From Elusimicrobiota bacterium (lineage in GTDB: Bacteria; CG03; SLGR01; PWQF01): DNA of 28,157 nt. Below are positions 7,967-15,793 of this stretch, one piece after another; position 1 is the first letter of the stretch, and every line of letters begins with the position of its first letter. Below the pieces are notes generated by a model. The model searched no databases. It saw only the letters and a list, made by a program, of their open reading frames with translations, and was not told where the DNA came from. The stretch is taken from positions 1 to 28,157 of the forward strand of contig PWOI01000188.1 in the NCBI GenBank assembly GCA_003557485.1, in the 5' to 3' direction. A program made the translations under genes and the position numbers.

Positions 7967-8740
7967 ATGAAAAATATACATAGAACTGCAATTGTGGAAG
8001 GAAATGTTAATATTTCCGGGGACGTTACAATAGGTCCTAATGCTGTTGTTCGGGGTGATATAACGATAGGTGAAGGCACAGTAATAGGCCCTAACGCGGT
8101 AATTGAAGGAAATGTAGAGATAGGTAAACACAACAATATCGGAATAGGCACCTGTATAGGAACCGAACCCCAGGCTTTCAGGTACGATGATGACACAAAG
8201 GTGGTTATAGGTGACAACAATATATTCAGAGAATACGTTACAGTTAACCGCTCTACTAAAAAAAACAGCGCTACCCGGATAGGAAACAGAACCATGCTGA
8301 TGGCTTATGTTCATGTAGCGCACGACTGCAGGATAGAAGATGAGGCTATACTGGCAAACTGTGTAACTCTTGGTGGGCACATAGAGGTGCAGGAAAAAGC
8401 CGTGATAGGGGGAGTAACCCCGGTGCATCAGTTTGTTAGGATAGGAAAAATGGCGATAGTAGGGGGAGGATCAAGAATTCCCAAAGATGTGGTTCCCTAC
8501 TGCCTTGTTGCCGGTAGCCCCGCGCATGTGTACGGGCTCAACAGGGTTGGGTTAAAAAGGCGCAACTATCCTGAACAAGTAAAGCGAAAACTTAAAGAAG
8601 CCTACAGTATCATATTCCGTTCGGGTCTCAATACTACTCATGCTGTTGAAGATATGCAGAAAAGAAAAGACCTCGATATACAGGAAGTCCGTGAAATTAT
8701 TGATTTCATAAATACATCCGATCGGGGCATTACAAAATAA
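7967..8740 (+). CDS. lpxA: Acyl-ACP--UDP-N-acetylglucosamine O-acyltransferase LpxA
   Basis: A 257-residue left-handed beta-helix acyltransferase catalysing the first step of lipid A synthesis, transfer of a 3-hydroxyacyl chain from ACP to UDP-GlcNAc. Hexapeptide repeats run from about residue 5 to 180, followed by a helical C-terminal domain (about 190-257). The catalytic histidine in His-Val-Ala-His-Asp is His119 (E. coli His125), and the Gly-Gly-Val-Thr-Pro-Val-His-Gln-Phe segment matches the acyl-chain site. The length is close to the 262 residues of E. coli LpxA. It follows lpxC-fabZ by 8 bases with a weak GGTAAG-type ribosome site. FabZ and LpxA compete for, or share, the hydroxyacyl-ACP pool, which explains their linkage. 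Confidence 0.96.
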   Translation: MKNIHRTAIVEGNVNISGDVTIGPNAVVRGDITIGEGTVIGPNAVIEGNVEIGKHNNIGIGTCIGTEPQAFRYDDDTKVVIGDNNIFREYVTVNRSTKKNSATRIGNRTMLMAYVHVAHDCRIEDEAILANCVTLGGHIEVQEKAVIGGVTPVHQFVRIGKMAIVGGGSRIPKDVVPYCLVAGSPAHVYGLNRVGLKRRNYPEQVKRKLKEAYSIIFRSGLNTTHAVEDMQKRKDLDIQEVREIIDFINTSDRGITK

Positions 8741-8741
8741 A

Positions 8742-10526
8742 ATGACTAACAGGGAAATAATAAAAAGGCTTTATCTAGCCCTTAAACCTTACCGTAAAAG
8801 GTTTATAATAGCGCTTTTCTGTATGATGGTGGTGGGATTTATGCAGCCTTCTCTTATAGCTATTATTAAGCCATTTTTTGATGTAATAATATACCCTAAT
8901 CAGGTTCATACTGTTCCGATAGTAGGTGTTGATATTCCGCCTGCAGACGCAATATCAAGGCTGACTCTTTTATATTATTTCGGGGCGGCTATTCTCGGGA
9001 TTGCTATATTGCGCGGCTTCTTTCATTTTGTTAAGAAATACTATATGGCCTATATAGGGCAGAGTATAGTCAAAGACCTACGTAACCGGCTTTTCAGGCA
9101 CCTTTCCTACCAGTCACTTGACTATTTTATACTTAACAAAACCGGCCAGCTTATGTCCCGGCTTACTAATGACGTCAAGTATATAGAGAAATCAATTGTA
9201 ACTATTCCCAACCAGCTGATACGTGACGGGGTAACTTTTATATTTACCGCTGCCCTTCTTTTTTATCTGAGCTGGCAGTGGGCTCTTTACTCTATGATAG
9301 GTTTTGTCCTTTTACTTGTGCCTTTTGTAGCTTTTGCGAAAGTATTGAGAAAACTTGCCAGGAAGGGTCATCAGAAGATGGCCGATATATACGAATTTCT
9401 TGCAGAAAAGATTTCAGGAATGCGTTTAATTAAAGCTTTTACTATGGAAAAAGAAGAACAGCGCAATATGAGAAAGGCCAATAAAAAATTCTTTAAACTA
9501 ATAATGAAGTCCGAAAAAATAGACGCAATAGAGTCCCCGATAAGCGAATTCCTAAGTACTCTGGGCATGGCTGCTTTGATAATTATAGGAGGTACAGCTC
9601 TTATAAACGAGACAGTCACAATGGGAACACTTCTTGCTTTTCTCGGGGCCCTTTCTGCTATGTATACGCCCGTTAAGCATCTTTCCGGTATGAACCAGCG
9701 TCTGCAGAGGGCTTTTGCCGCCTCCGAGCGTATTTACCAGATACTGGATGAAAAAAGCCATATTCTACAGATAAGAGAACCTGTTATCCTTGATTCCTTC
9801 AGGGATTCGATAGAATTTAAAAATGTGTCTTTTGCCTATGAAAAAGACGAATATGTTTTAAAAGATATAAATATTGAGATTAAGAAGGGAGAAATTGCGG
9901 CTTTTGTGGGCCCGTCCGGTGGGGGAAAAACTACGCTTATAAATCTTGTACCCCGTTTTTTTGATGTCCTCCGCGGCTCTATATGCATAGACGGAATTGA
10001 TATAAAAAATTATCTTATAAAGTCGCTGCGCGGTAAAATGTCAATGGTTATGCAGGACGTGATACTTTTCAATATGAGCGTCAGGGACAATATATGCTAT
10101 GGGCTGGGAGAGGTAGAGCAGGAGGAAGTTGAAAAATACGCGTCCGCTGCAAACGCCCATGAATTTATAATGCAGCTCCCTGAAGGTTATGATACGATTG
10201 TAGGTGAAAGGGGAGTTAGGCTTTCCGGAGGGCAGAAACAGCGGATTTCAATAGCCCGCGCATTAATAAAAGACCCCGAAATACTGATACTTGACGAAGC
10301 TACTGCCCATCTTGATACCGAATCAGAGCTTCTGGTACAGCAAGCTCTTGATACATTGATTTCCAGCAGGACCACGCTGGTGATAGCCCACCGCCTTTCA
10401 ACTGTGCGCAAGGCCGATAAAATATTTGTTATTGACTCCGGCAGGATAATTGAAAAAGGCAGGCATGATGAACTGCTGAAAATAGACGGCCTTTACCGGA
10501 AAATGTTTGAAATACAGTCAATATAG
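8742..10526 (+). CDS. msbA: ABC exporter, probable lipid A flippase MsbA
   Basis: A 594-residue half-size ABC exporter. Six transmembrane helices span about residues 20-315, with a larger than usual loop after the first helix containing Pro-rich sequence. The nucleotide-binding domain starts around residue 345. Walker A is Gly-Pro-Ser-Gly-Gly-Gly-Lys-Thr (from 390, Lys396), the signature Leu-Ser-Gly-Gly-Gln starts at 494, Walker B ends in Asp518-Glu519, and the switch histidine lies in Ile-Ala-His-Arg. It works as a homodimer in the inner membrane. Its place directly after lpxA supports flipping of lipid A core to the periplasmic leaflet. From sequence alone it could be another lipid or peptide exporter of the same family. 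Its 3' end contains the promoter of the following tRNA gene. Confidence 0.87.
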   Translation: MTNREIIKRLYLALKPYRKRFIIALFCMMVVGFMQPSLIAIIKPFFDVIIYPNQVHTVPIVGVDIPPADAISRLTLLYYFGAAILGIAILRGFFHFVKKYYMAYIGQSIVKDLRNRLFRHLSYQSLDYFILNKTGQLMSRLTNDVKYIEKSIVTIPNQLIRDGVTFIFTAALLFYLSWQWALYSMIGFVLLLVPFVAFAKVLRKLARKGHQKMADIYEFLAEKISGMRLIKAFTMEKEEQRNMRKANKKFFKLIMKSEKIDAIESPISEFLSTLGMAALIIIGGTALINETVTMGTLLAFLGALSAMYTPVKHLSGMNQRLQRAFAASERIYQILDEKSHILQIREPVILDSFRDSIEFKNVSFAYEKDEYVLKDINIEIKKGEIAAFVGPSGGGKTTLINLVPRFFDVLRGSICIDGIDIKNYLIKSLRGKMSMVMQDVILFNMSVRDNICYGLGEVEQEEVEKYASAANAHEFIMQLPEGYDTIVGERGVRLSGGQKQRISIARALIKDPEILILDEATAHLDTESELLVQQALDTLISSRTTLVIAHRLSTVRKADKIFVIDSGRIIEKGRHDELLKIDGLYRKMFEIQSI

Positions 10527-10535
10527 ATGTATAAT
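10507..10535 (+). promoter_or_regulatory. tRNA-Glu promoter inside the end of msbA
   Basis: TTGAAA (10507-10512), a 17-base spacer and a perfect TATAAT (10530-10535) place transcription start near 10541-10542, a few bases before the mature tRNA at 10547. The -35 box lies in the last codons of msbA, so the tRNA can be transcribed independently of the lipid A operon. Confidence 0.7.
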
Positions 10536-10546
10536 CATACCCCAGT

Positions 10547-10624
10547 GGCGGCATCGTCTAGTCAGGTCCAGGACACAGCCCTCTCAAGGCTGCGACACGG
10601 GTTCAAATCCCGTTGCCGCTACCA
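10547..10624 (+). tRNA. tRNA-Glu (anticodon CTC)
   Basis: The cloverleaf shows a D arm beginning TCGTCTAG as in the first tRNA-Glu, anticodon stem CAGCC/GGCTG with loop CTCTCAA (anticodon CTC, codon GAG) and T arm ACGGG-TTCAAAT-CCCGT. The acceptor GGCGGCA (10547-10553) pairs with TGCCGCT (10614-10620), leaving a G-T pair at position 1-72. The discriminator is A, unlike the G of tRNA-Glu(TTC). CCA is encoded at 10622-10624. Confidence 0.93.
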
Positions 10625-10629
10625 AGCGA

Positions 10630-10758
10630 GGCCGTCTTGGAAAACAACCCATATGTGGTTGTTTTCAGGCCGAGCTCCGAAGGCTAAAAGGCCGTCTTGG
10701 AAAACAATCCATACGCGATTGTTTTCAGGCCGAGCTCCGAAGGCTAAAAGGCCGTCTT
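10630..10758. repeat. Two 60-bp tandem repeats, each with a 10-bp hairpin, plus a partial third
   Basis: Units at 10630-10689 and 10690-10749 differ at only four positions. A third copy starts at 10750 and is lost after GGCCGTCTT. Each unit has a stem GAAAACAACC / GGTTGTTTTC (10640-10649 with 10657-10666) around a 7-base loop. Two of the four differences restore pairing: C10648-G10658 in unit one is T10708-A10718 in unit two. The other two lie in the loop. The palindrome GGCC recurs at the unit borders and after the hairpin. The last copy runs into seven T, so the array may also end the tRNA transcript. Confidence 0.85.
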
Positions 10759-10785
10759 TTTTTGGGGTCAGGCCCTACGTTTTAC
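10754..10785. repeat. Short motif resembling a REP/RAYT-associated repeat end
   Basis: A T run is followed by GGGGTCAGGCCC and then TACGTTTTACGT. From memory, very similar motifs (GGGGTCAGGCC followed by a TACxTTTTACx pair) flank REP-associated tyrosine transposase genes in several uncultivated and deltaproteobacterial genomes. No transposase gene is present here, so this would be a solitary repeat or a remnant. The link is inference and was not searched. Confidence 0.35.
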
Positions 10786-10837
10786 GTTCATACCGGGATT
10801 GGAGCATGCGGTTTGCTTTTTTGAGTTATCTCTTTGA

Positions 10838-12001
10838 ATGATGTTTGCTCACCTTCACTGCCACAGCAGGGGCTCTTTTTCTGATTCAATACTAAAAATA
10901 GAGGAAGCCGTAGAAAAAGCGGCATCAGACGGCCAGCCGGGGATAGCCCTTACAGATCATGGGACATTACACAGACCACTAAGTTTTATAAAAATCTGCA
11001 GGGAAAGAGGAATAGTTCCCGTGGTTGGATGCGAATGCTATTTTGTCGAGTCCGCAAAAAATACAATCAGAAAATCCGATAATAAAAGATATCACCTGGT
11101 CCTTCTGGCTAAGGACGGTCAAGGGATAAAAAATCTAATCACTATAATAAATAAGTCCTGGGAAGAAAACTGCTTTATGGAAAGAAGAGGTCTTGTTGAC
11201 TGGAAACTCCTTAAAAAATATTCTTCCGGCCTTATTTGCCTTACCGGCTGTTTCTGGAATATAATAGCACGTACGGGTGTTGATTGCGGTGAGGATGAAG
11301 CGGAAGAAAAATTCCGTGAATTTTACGATATATTCGGTCAGGATTTATATGCCGAACTGGGACGCCACGGGGTTAAAGAGGAAGAGAGATGCAACGAACT
11401 TCTCGTTAAACTGAGCAAAAAATACGGAGTCAAGCCGGTTGTAACAAATGACGTCCATTATCTGAACAAAAAAGATTCTTTACTGCACAGCTGTTTCATA
11501 AGAAGCAGATTCAACCGCCTTTCATCTTTTACTTACGAAGGAAGCGGGTTCCACCTTAAGACAATTTCCGAAATGAATGAGCTGGGCTTTAAAAAACAGT
11601 ATCTTGAAAACACCTTGGAAGTAGTTAATAAATGCAGCGTTGATGAAGACTGTTTTGAAAAAGGAGAAGACAGTCCGGAACTTGATCTTTCTAAACTTTT
11701 TGATTCCGGCTGCGCTGCATTTACTCCGGAAATATTAAAGGTAGGCCCCGAAAGAGCTGAATATATTTGCATGCGGCTCGATGCCGGAAAAGAGGAAGCC
11801 GAACGGCTTACGGGGCAGTGGAGAGAGGTTGCAGCAAACCTGTCACGGGTTGTTGTAAGTGTGAATCCTCCTCTTACGCAAATTACCCCTGTATTTAAAT
11901 GGAAAAGTTTACGTGTCTGCCAATTTTCCGAGGAAGAACTAAGAAGACAGGGGGTTTTTATTGTGGATACGCAGAGATGTCGGGAAAAAGCCCTGCTCTA
12001 A
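10838..12001 (+). CDS. Stand-alone DnaE-type PHP domain protein
   Basis: A 387-residue protein whose first 270 residues match the N-terminal PHP domain of the replicative polymerase DnaE, including the late segment Phe-His-Leu-Lys ... Leu-Glu-Asn-Thr-Leu-Glu. The polymerase palm, fingers and C-terminal domains are absent. The PHP metal ligands appear intact: His5, His7, Asp16, Asp40, His41, Glu66, His86, His177, Asp205 and His207. It could therefore be an active phosphoesterase or 3'-5' exonuclease. Residues 280-387 match nothing I recognise. It follows tRNA-Glu and a repeat array, and its end overlaps bioY by 25 bases. ATG codons at 10838 and 10841 are both possible starts. It may be a truncated and repurposed polymerase or a separate accessory nuclease. 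The exact function is unknown. Confidence 0.75.
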   Translation: MMFAHLHCHSRGSFSDSILKIEEAVEKAASDGQPGIALTDHGTLHRPLSFIKICRERGIVPVVGCECYFVESAKNTIRKSDNKRYHLVLLAKDGQGIKNLITIINKSWEENCFMERRGLVDWKLLKKYSSGLICLTGCFWNIIARTGVDCGEDEAEEKFREFYDIFGQDLYAELGRHGVKEEERCNELLVKLSKKYGVKPVVTNDVHYLNKKDSLLHSCFIRSRFNRLSSFTYEGSGFHLKTISEMNELGFKKQYLENTLEVVNKCSVDEDCFEKGEDSPELDLSKLFDSGCAAFTPEILKVGPERAEYICMRLDAGKEEAERLTGQWREVAANLSRVVVSVNPPLTQITPVFKWKSLRVCQFSEEELRRQGVFIVDTQRCREKALL

Positions 12002-12492
12002 TAGCGCTTTTTGCAGTTCTGACAGCAGCAGGGGGTTTGATTTCAATCCCCGCAGGGCCTGCCCCTTTGACTCTTCAGAATCTTTTTACAATTCTTTCAG
12101 GTGCATTGCTTGGCCCCGTAGGCGGAGCTCTGAGTCAGGCGGCCTACATAGTCATGGGAATAGCGGGACTTCCAGTTTTTTCCGGCGGCGGCAGCGGTAT
12201 GGCTCACCTGCTCGGACCAACCGGGGGTTACCTTATTGGGTTCATTGCTGCTGCTTATATAAGCGGTATTTTTTCGGGGAGAGGCAAGGTTCTTATCGGT
12301 TTCGCTGCCGGTGTGCTTACTATCTATGCAGTAGGTATTCCCTGGCTTAAATTATGGCTGGGTCTGGGTTGGACGGAAGCTATAATTGCAGGAGCTGCCA
12401 TATTTATTCCAGGAGATATAATTAAAATAATAGCATCTCTTGGAATATACCGGGGAGTTTTGGCCTCAGGAGTAATGCATAAATGGCGATAG
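11977..12492 (+). CDS. bioY: BioY-family biotin transporter, S component
   Basis: A 171-residue, six-helix membrane protein of the BioY family, the substrate-binding S component of energy-coupling-factor biotin transporters. Typical segments are visible: Ala-Leu-Phe-Ala-Val-Leu-Thr near the start, Ile-Ser-Ile-Pro-x-Gly-Pro followed by Leu-Thr-Leu-Gln, and the Gly-Gly-Ser-Gly ... Leu-Gly-Pro-Thr-Gly-Gly-Tyr block. The ATG at 11977 is chosen over an upstream in-frame ATG at 11899 because family members begin only a few residues before the first helix. It overlaps the PHP gene by 25 bases. No ECF ATPases (BioM) or T component (BioN) are in the window, so BioY either works alone or shares a module encoded elsewhere. 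Confidence 0.93.
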   Translation: MSGKSPALIALFAVLTAAGGLISIPAGPAPLTLQNLFTILSGALLGPVGGALSQAAYIVMGIAGLPVFSGGGSGMAHLLGPTGGYLIGFIAAAYISGIFSGRGKVLIGFAAGVLTIYAVGIPWLKLWLGLGWTEAIIAGAAIFIPGDIIKIIASLGIYRGVLASGVMHKWR

Positions 12493-12992
12493 TATATATA
12501 GCTTTAATATCCGCTGCCGCGTTAGTTTCTCTGGTTGTAGCTATGACGGGTATGCCCGGAGGATTCATATTGTTTTTGGTTATACTTGTCATATCTATTA
12601 TTGAAGGCTTTGATCCCTTGGGGTACGGCTGGATTTTAGTCTTTTTTTTCGTGGCGGCAGCAGCCGAGGTTTTTGAATATCTAAGCGGACTTATTGGAAC
12701 CAGGCGCTTGGGAGGGTCCCGTTCAGCTATGAAAGGGGCCCTTATAGGAGGCATGACGGGGGCTCTTCTGCTGTCGGCTGTTATTCCGGTCTGGGGTTTT
12801 CTTGTCGGGGTATTCCCGGGAACGTTTATAGGCGCATTTATAGGTGAATATAATAAGGGAAAAGATTTTTATAGATCTTCAAAAGCGGGAATGGGGGCTC
12901 TTGCCGGCAGGGTTGTCGCCTCTTCGCTTAAGGTTTTCGTAATACTTTTTATGGCTTCAATGGCCGTGGCCAGGTATTCGGGATTGTTCTGA
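12483..12992 (+). CDS. DUF456 family membrane protein
   Basis: A 169-residue hydrophobic protein of the DUF456 family, with about five membrane segments. The family landmarks are a Gly-x-Pro-Gly near residue 24, the Ala-Ala-Glu-Val-Phe-Glu-Tyr helix, an Arg-Arg-Leu-Gly-Gly-Ser-Arg-Ser loop near residue 75, and a glycine-rich helix with Gly-Thr-Phe-Ile-Gly-Ala-Phe-Ile-Gly-Glu. The biochemical role of the family is not known. The ATG lies in the end of bioY (10-base overlap). The gene ends in TGA four bases before the permease gene. TGA therefore acts as a true stop here, which bears on the TGA in lpxD. Confidence 0.85.
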   Translation: MAIVYIALISAAALVSLVVAMTGMPGGFILFLVILVISIIEGFDPLGYGWILVFFFVAAAAEVFEYLSGLIGTRRLGGSRSAMKGALIGGMTGALLLSAVIPVWGFLVGVFPGTFIGAFIGEYNKGKDFYRSSKAGMGALAGRVVASSLKVFVILFMASMAVARYSGLF

Positions 12993-12996
12993 TATA

Positions 12997-13965
12997 ATGA
13001 AAAGATTTATAATACGAAGAATTCTTATGATGATTCCCGTATTGTTCGGGATAACGGTCATAACTTTTTTTATTATGCATCTTACACCCGGAAGCCCGGT
13101 GGACGGACTGATGATGTCGCCGGATGTAGATGCCGGCGCTATAATCCGGCTTAGGGATGCTTACGGCCTTGACAGGCCCCTGCATATCCAGTATTTTAGT
13201 TGGATTTCAAGGGTGGCCACTCTCAATTTCGGCTCGTCTTTCAGGGACGGTAGAAAAGTGACGATGAAGATAGCTGAAAGGCTTCCTGCAACAATACTTC
13301 TTAACGTTGTGTCTCTTTTTCTTATATTTTCCCTTGCTGTACCCATAGGAATAATATCTGCCGTTAAGCACAATAAGGCAATCGACAAGATACTTGCGGT
13401 ATGCGTTTTTGCGGGGTATTCTGTCCCCTCTTTTGTTGTGGCGCTAATTTTAATGATGTATTTCGGGGTGGAACTGGGCTGGCTTCCCGTTTCGGGCATG
13501 GTCTCCATAAATTACGAGTTTCTTACCTTCTGGGGAAAAGTTTTCGATATCGCAAGCCATCTTATTCTTCCTGCCGTTTCAACCGCTATAGGAGGTCTTG
13601 CTTTTCTTTCCCGCTACTTGAGGTCTTCAATGCTGGAAGTTATAAAACAGGACTATATAAAGGCCGCCCGGGCCAGGGGAATCCCTGAAAAAAGCCTGGT
13701 TCTTTTTCACGCTTTGAGAAACGCCTTTATTCCAATGATTACAGTTTTCGGGCTTCTTCTGCCAGCGCTTATAGGGGGTTCTGTTGTATTCGAAACAATT
13801 TTTTCCTGGCCGGGAATGGGCCGCCTTGCATATGAGGCGATAATGGCCAGGGATTATCCGGTTGTAATGGGAGTAGGTGTAATAATGGCGGTTCTCACGC
13901 TTATAGGTAATTTTCTTGCGGATGTCGGCTATGCCGCGGCTGATCCCAGGATAAGGTACGAATAG
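12997..13965 (+). CDS. Oligopeptide/dipeptide ABC transporter permease (OppB/DppB type)
   Basis: A 322-residue inner-membrane permease. The start (Arg-Arg-Ile-Leu-Met-Met-Ile-Pro-Val-Leu-Phe-Gly-Ile) and the periplasmic Pro-Gly-Ser-Pro region are typical of OppB/DppB. Six transmembrane helices are apparent. The cytoplasmic EAA loop, which contacts the ATPases, reads Lys-Ala-Ala-Arg-Ala-Arg-Gly-Ile-Pro near residue 225. The stop codon TAG shares its last base with the GTG start of the second permease. Members of this family also carry nickel, opines or sugars, so the substrate is not fixed. Confidence 0.94.
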   Translation: MKRFIIRRILMMIPVLFGITVITFFIMHLTPGSPVDGLMMSPDVDAGAIIRLRDAYGLDRPLHIQYFSWISRVATLNFGSSFRDGRKVTMKIAERLPATILLNVVSLFLIFSLAVPIGIISAVKHNKAIDKILAVCVFAGYSVPSFVVALILMMYFGVELGWLPVSGMVSINYEFLTFWGKVFDIASHLILPAVSTAIGGLAFLSRYLRSSMLEVIKQDYIKAARARGIPEKSLVLFHALRNAFIPMITVFGLLLPALIGGSVVFETIFSWPGMGRLAYEAIMARDYPVVMGVGVIMAVLTLIGNFLADVGYAAADPRIRYE

Positions 13966-14792
13966 TGGAAAAACTTCTGAAAAACAAAATGGTGCTTTCT
14001 GGTCTTCTGATAGTTTTCTTTTTTATATTAGTTTCTGTTTTTGCTCCTTATGTTTACAGGCATTCTCCCTTGGAGCAGAATATCTCCCACAGGCTTAGGG
14101 CTCCCTGTTCACGGTATATTATGGGTACGGATGATCTTGGAAGAGATGTGATGGCGCGCGTTATTGCGGGTTCAAGAATATCTCTTTCCGTCGGGTTTGT
14201 CTCTGTGGGAATTGCCCTTCTTATAGGTGTACCGCTTGGACTTATAGCTGGTTTTTACGGGAAAGGAGCCGACAGAGTCATAATGAGAATAGTGGATATA
14301 ATGCTCTGTTTCCCGACTATATTCCTGATTCTTATGGTGATAGCCTTTCTGGGCCCCAGCATTTACAATGTAATGATGGTAATAGGCCTCACTTCCTGGC
14401 CCGGGTTGACCAGGTATGTACGGGCAGAGACCCTTTCTGTCAGGCGCAGGGAGTATATTCAGTCCGCTGAAATGATGGGTATAAAAAAACACAGAATTCT
14501 TTTTGTCCACATTCTTCCTAATACTATAGCTCCCGTAATCATATCTGCAGCCCTCGGGGTTGGATCGGCCATTCTTGCCGAATCAATTCTTTCTTTCCTG
14601 GGGCTGGGAGTACAGCCTCCCGCTCCTTCCTGGGGCAATATACTAACATTGGGCAAGGAGTATATATCACATAACACGTGGTGGCTCCTGGTTTTCCCGG
14701 GTACGGCTATACTTATGACTGTTGTAGCTTTTAACCTTATAGGCGAGGGACTAAGGGACGTGCTGGACCCCAGAAGGCGTAAAGAAAAATGA
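13965..14792 (+). CDS. Oligopeptide/dipeptide ABC transporter permease (OppC/DppC type)
   Basis: A 275-residue permease, the usual partner of the preceding OppB/DppB protein. It has the OppC landmark His-x-Leu/Met-Gly-Thr-Asp-x-x-Gly-Arg-Asp (here Tyr-Ile-Met-Gly-Thr-Asp-Asp-Leu-Gly-Arg-Asp, about residues 50-60), five to six transmembrane helices and the EAA loop around residue 170 (Gln-Ser-Ala-Glu-Met-Met-Gly). The C-terminus Gly-Glu-Gly-Leu-Arg-Asp-x-Leu-Asp-Pro-Arg is diagnostic. It starts with GTG overlapping the previous stop by one base, and ends with ATGA shared with the ATPase gene. Confidence 0.94.
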   Translation: MEKLLKNKMVLSGLLIVFFFILVSVFAPYVYRHSPLEQNISHRLRAPCSRYIMGTDDLGRDVMARVIAGSRISLSVGFVSVGIALLIGVPLGLIAGFYGKGADRVIMRIVDIMLCFPTIFLILMVIAFLGPSIYNVMMVIGLTSWPGLTRYVRAETLSVRRREYIQSAEMMGIKKHRILFVHILPNTIAPVIISAALGVGSAILAESILSFLGLGVQPPAPSWGNILTLGKEYISHNTWWLLVFPGTAILMTVVAFNLIGEGLRDVLDPRRRKEK

Positions 14793-15793
14793 GCGAAAAA
14801 CAATCTATGCCATCCGGCTGTATACTGGAAGGGGAAAAACTTAGCGCAGAGTATTTTTCTGCCGGGAAAAATATTCCCGTCCTGAAAGAAGTGGATATTT
14901 CATTAAAAGAAAGAGAATGTATCGGCATTGCCGGCGAATCCGGATGCGGAAAATCGACACTGGCTCTTTCTCTTTTAAGGCTGATAGATGAAGATGAAGG
15001 CCGGGTCTTCGGAGGAAACATATTTTTTCGCGAAAAAAAACATGAAGAAATAATAAATATTGCCGCCGTAGATAAACATCGTCTACTGAAAGTCAGGGGG
15101 AAAGAAATATCCCTCGTAACGCAGGACCCGTACACTTCCTTTAATCCCGTCATAAAACTTTACCGGCAGTTCCGGGAAGCATACAGTGTACATAACCCGG
15201 GTTTTGAAGAGAAAGATTTTTTCTTAAGAGTTTCATCTCTTCTTGAATCTGTCAACCTCTACCCGCCGGAAAAAATACTTCAATCCTATCCGCACCAGCT
15301 TTCCGGAGGGATGCTCCAGAGAGCTTCCCTGGCAATGGCTCTTTTAAACGAGCCCCGCATTCTTATTGCGGATGAACCGACAAGCAGCCTTGATGTAACA
15401 ATACAGAAAAAAATAATGGAAACTCTTAAAAATCTGAGGAGTCTGTATAATTTAAGCATAATTTTCATATCACACGATCTCAACCTTATTTCAGAGATAG
15501 CGGACAGGGTCTATGTGCTTTATGCGGGAAAAGTTGTGGAGACCGCTCCCTCAGCTGAATTTTTCAAAGATCCGTATCATCCTTATTCTGCGGTGCTTTT
15601 AAAATCTCTTCCGAAGCTGGGCGCCCGGGGAAGGATAGCTTCAATACCCGGCCGGGCTCCCCAGCCCGGAGCAATCAAGAAGGGATGTGCTTTTGCTCCG
15701 AGGTGCTCTTATGCAGATGGGGAATGTTTTAGGAATGAACCGCCGCTTACTCGTTCAGGTGAAAGGGAGTGGGCGTGTTTGAAGGGAAAATGA
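14789..15793 (+). CDS. Oligopeptide/dipeptide ABC transporter ATPase (OppD/DppD type)
   Basis: A 334-residue ATPase energising the permease pair. Walker A is Gly-Glu-Ser-Gly-Cys-Gly-Lys-Ser-Thr at 49-57, the signature Leu-Ser-Gly-Gly-Met starts at 171, and Walker B ends Ala-Asp-Glu-Pro-Thr-Ser. The C-terminal oligopeptide-transporter extension has the Cys-x-Phe-Ala-Pro-Arg-Cys pattern with two further cysteines, a cluster associated with iron-sulfur binding in some OppD/DppD proteins. The N-terminal 10 residues (Lys-Gln-Ser-Met-Pro-Ser-Gly) are longer than usual. It begins at an ATGA overlap with the permease and ends at an ATGA overlap with the second ATPase. Confidence 0.94.
   Translation: MSEKQSMPSGCILEGEKLSAEYFSAGKNIPVLKEVDISLKERECIGIAGESGCGKSTLALSLLRLIDEDEGRVFGGNIFFREKKHEEIINIAAVDKHRLLKVRGKEISLVTQDPYTSFNPVIKLYRQFREAYSVHNPGFEEKDFFLRVSSLLESVNLYPPEKILQSYPHQLSGGMLQRASLAMALLNEPRILIADEPTSSLDVTIQKKIMETLKNLRSLYNLSIIFISHDLNLISEIADRVYVLYAGKVVETAPSAEFFKDPYHPYSAVLLKSLPKLGARGRIASIPGRAPQPGAIKKGCAFAPRCSYADGECFRNEPPLTRSGEREWACLKGK

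Noticed and set aside
7775-8428. Long minus-strand open frame antisense to lpxC-fabZ and lpxA
   Set aside because: It mirrors the hexapeptide-repeat coding pattern of lpxA, has low-complexity Tyr/Ser-rich translation and no domain; an antisense shadow.
10630-10758. CRISPR array
   Set aside because: Two adjacent 60-bp copies with no unique spacers between them, and no cas genes, do not form a CRISPR array.
10507-10841. Two overlapping open frames of about 100 codons across tRNA-Glu and the repeat array
   Set aside because: They run through a tRNA gene and 60-bp (multiple of three) repeats, which keeps frames open by chance; composition is unlike the neighbouring proteins.
11899-11976. Upstream ATG start for BioY, adding 26 residues
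   Set aside because: The extra residues are read from within the PHP gene and are hydrophilic; BioY proteins begin only a few residues before the first helix.
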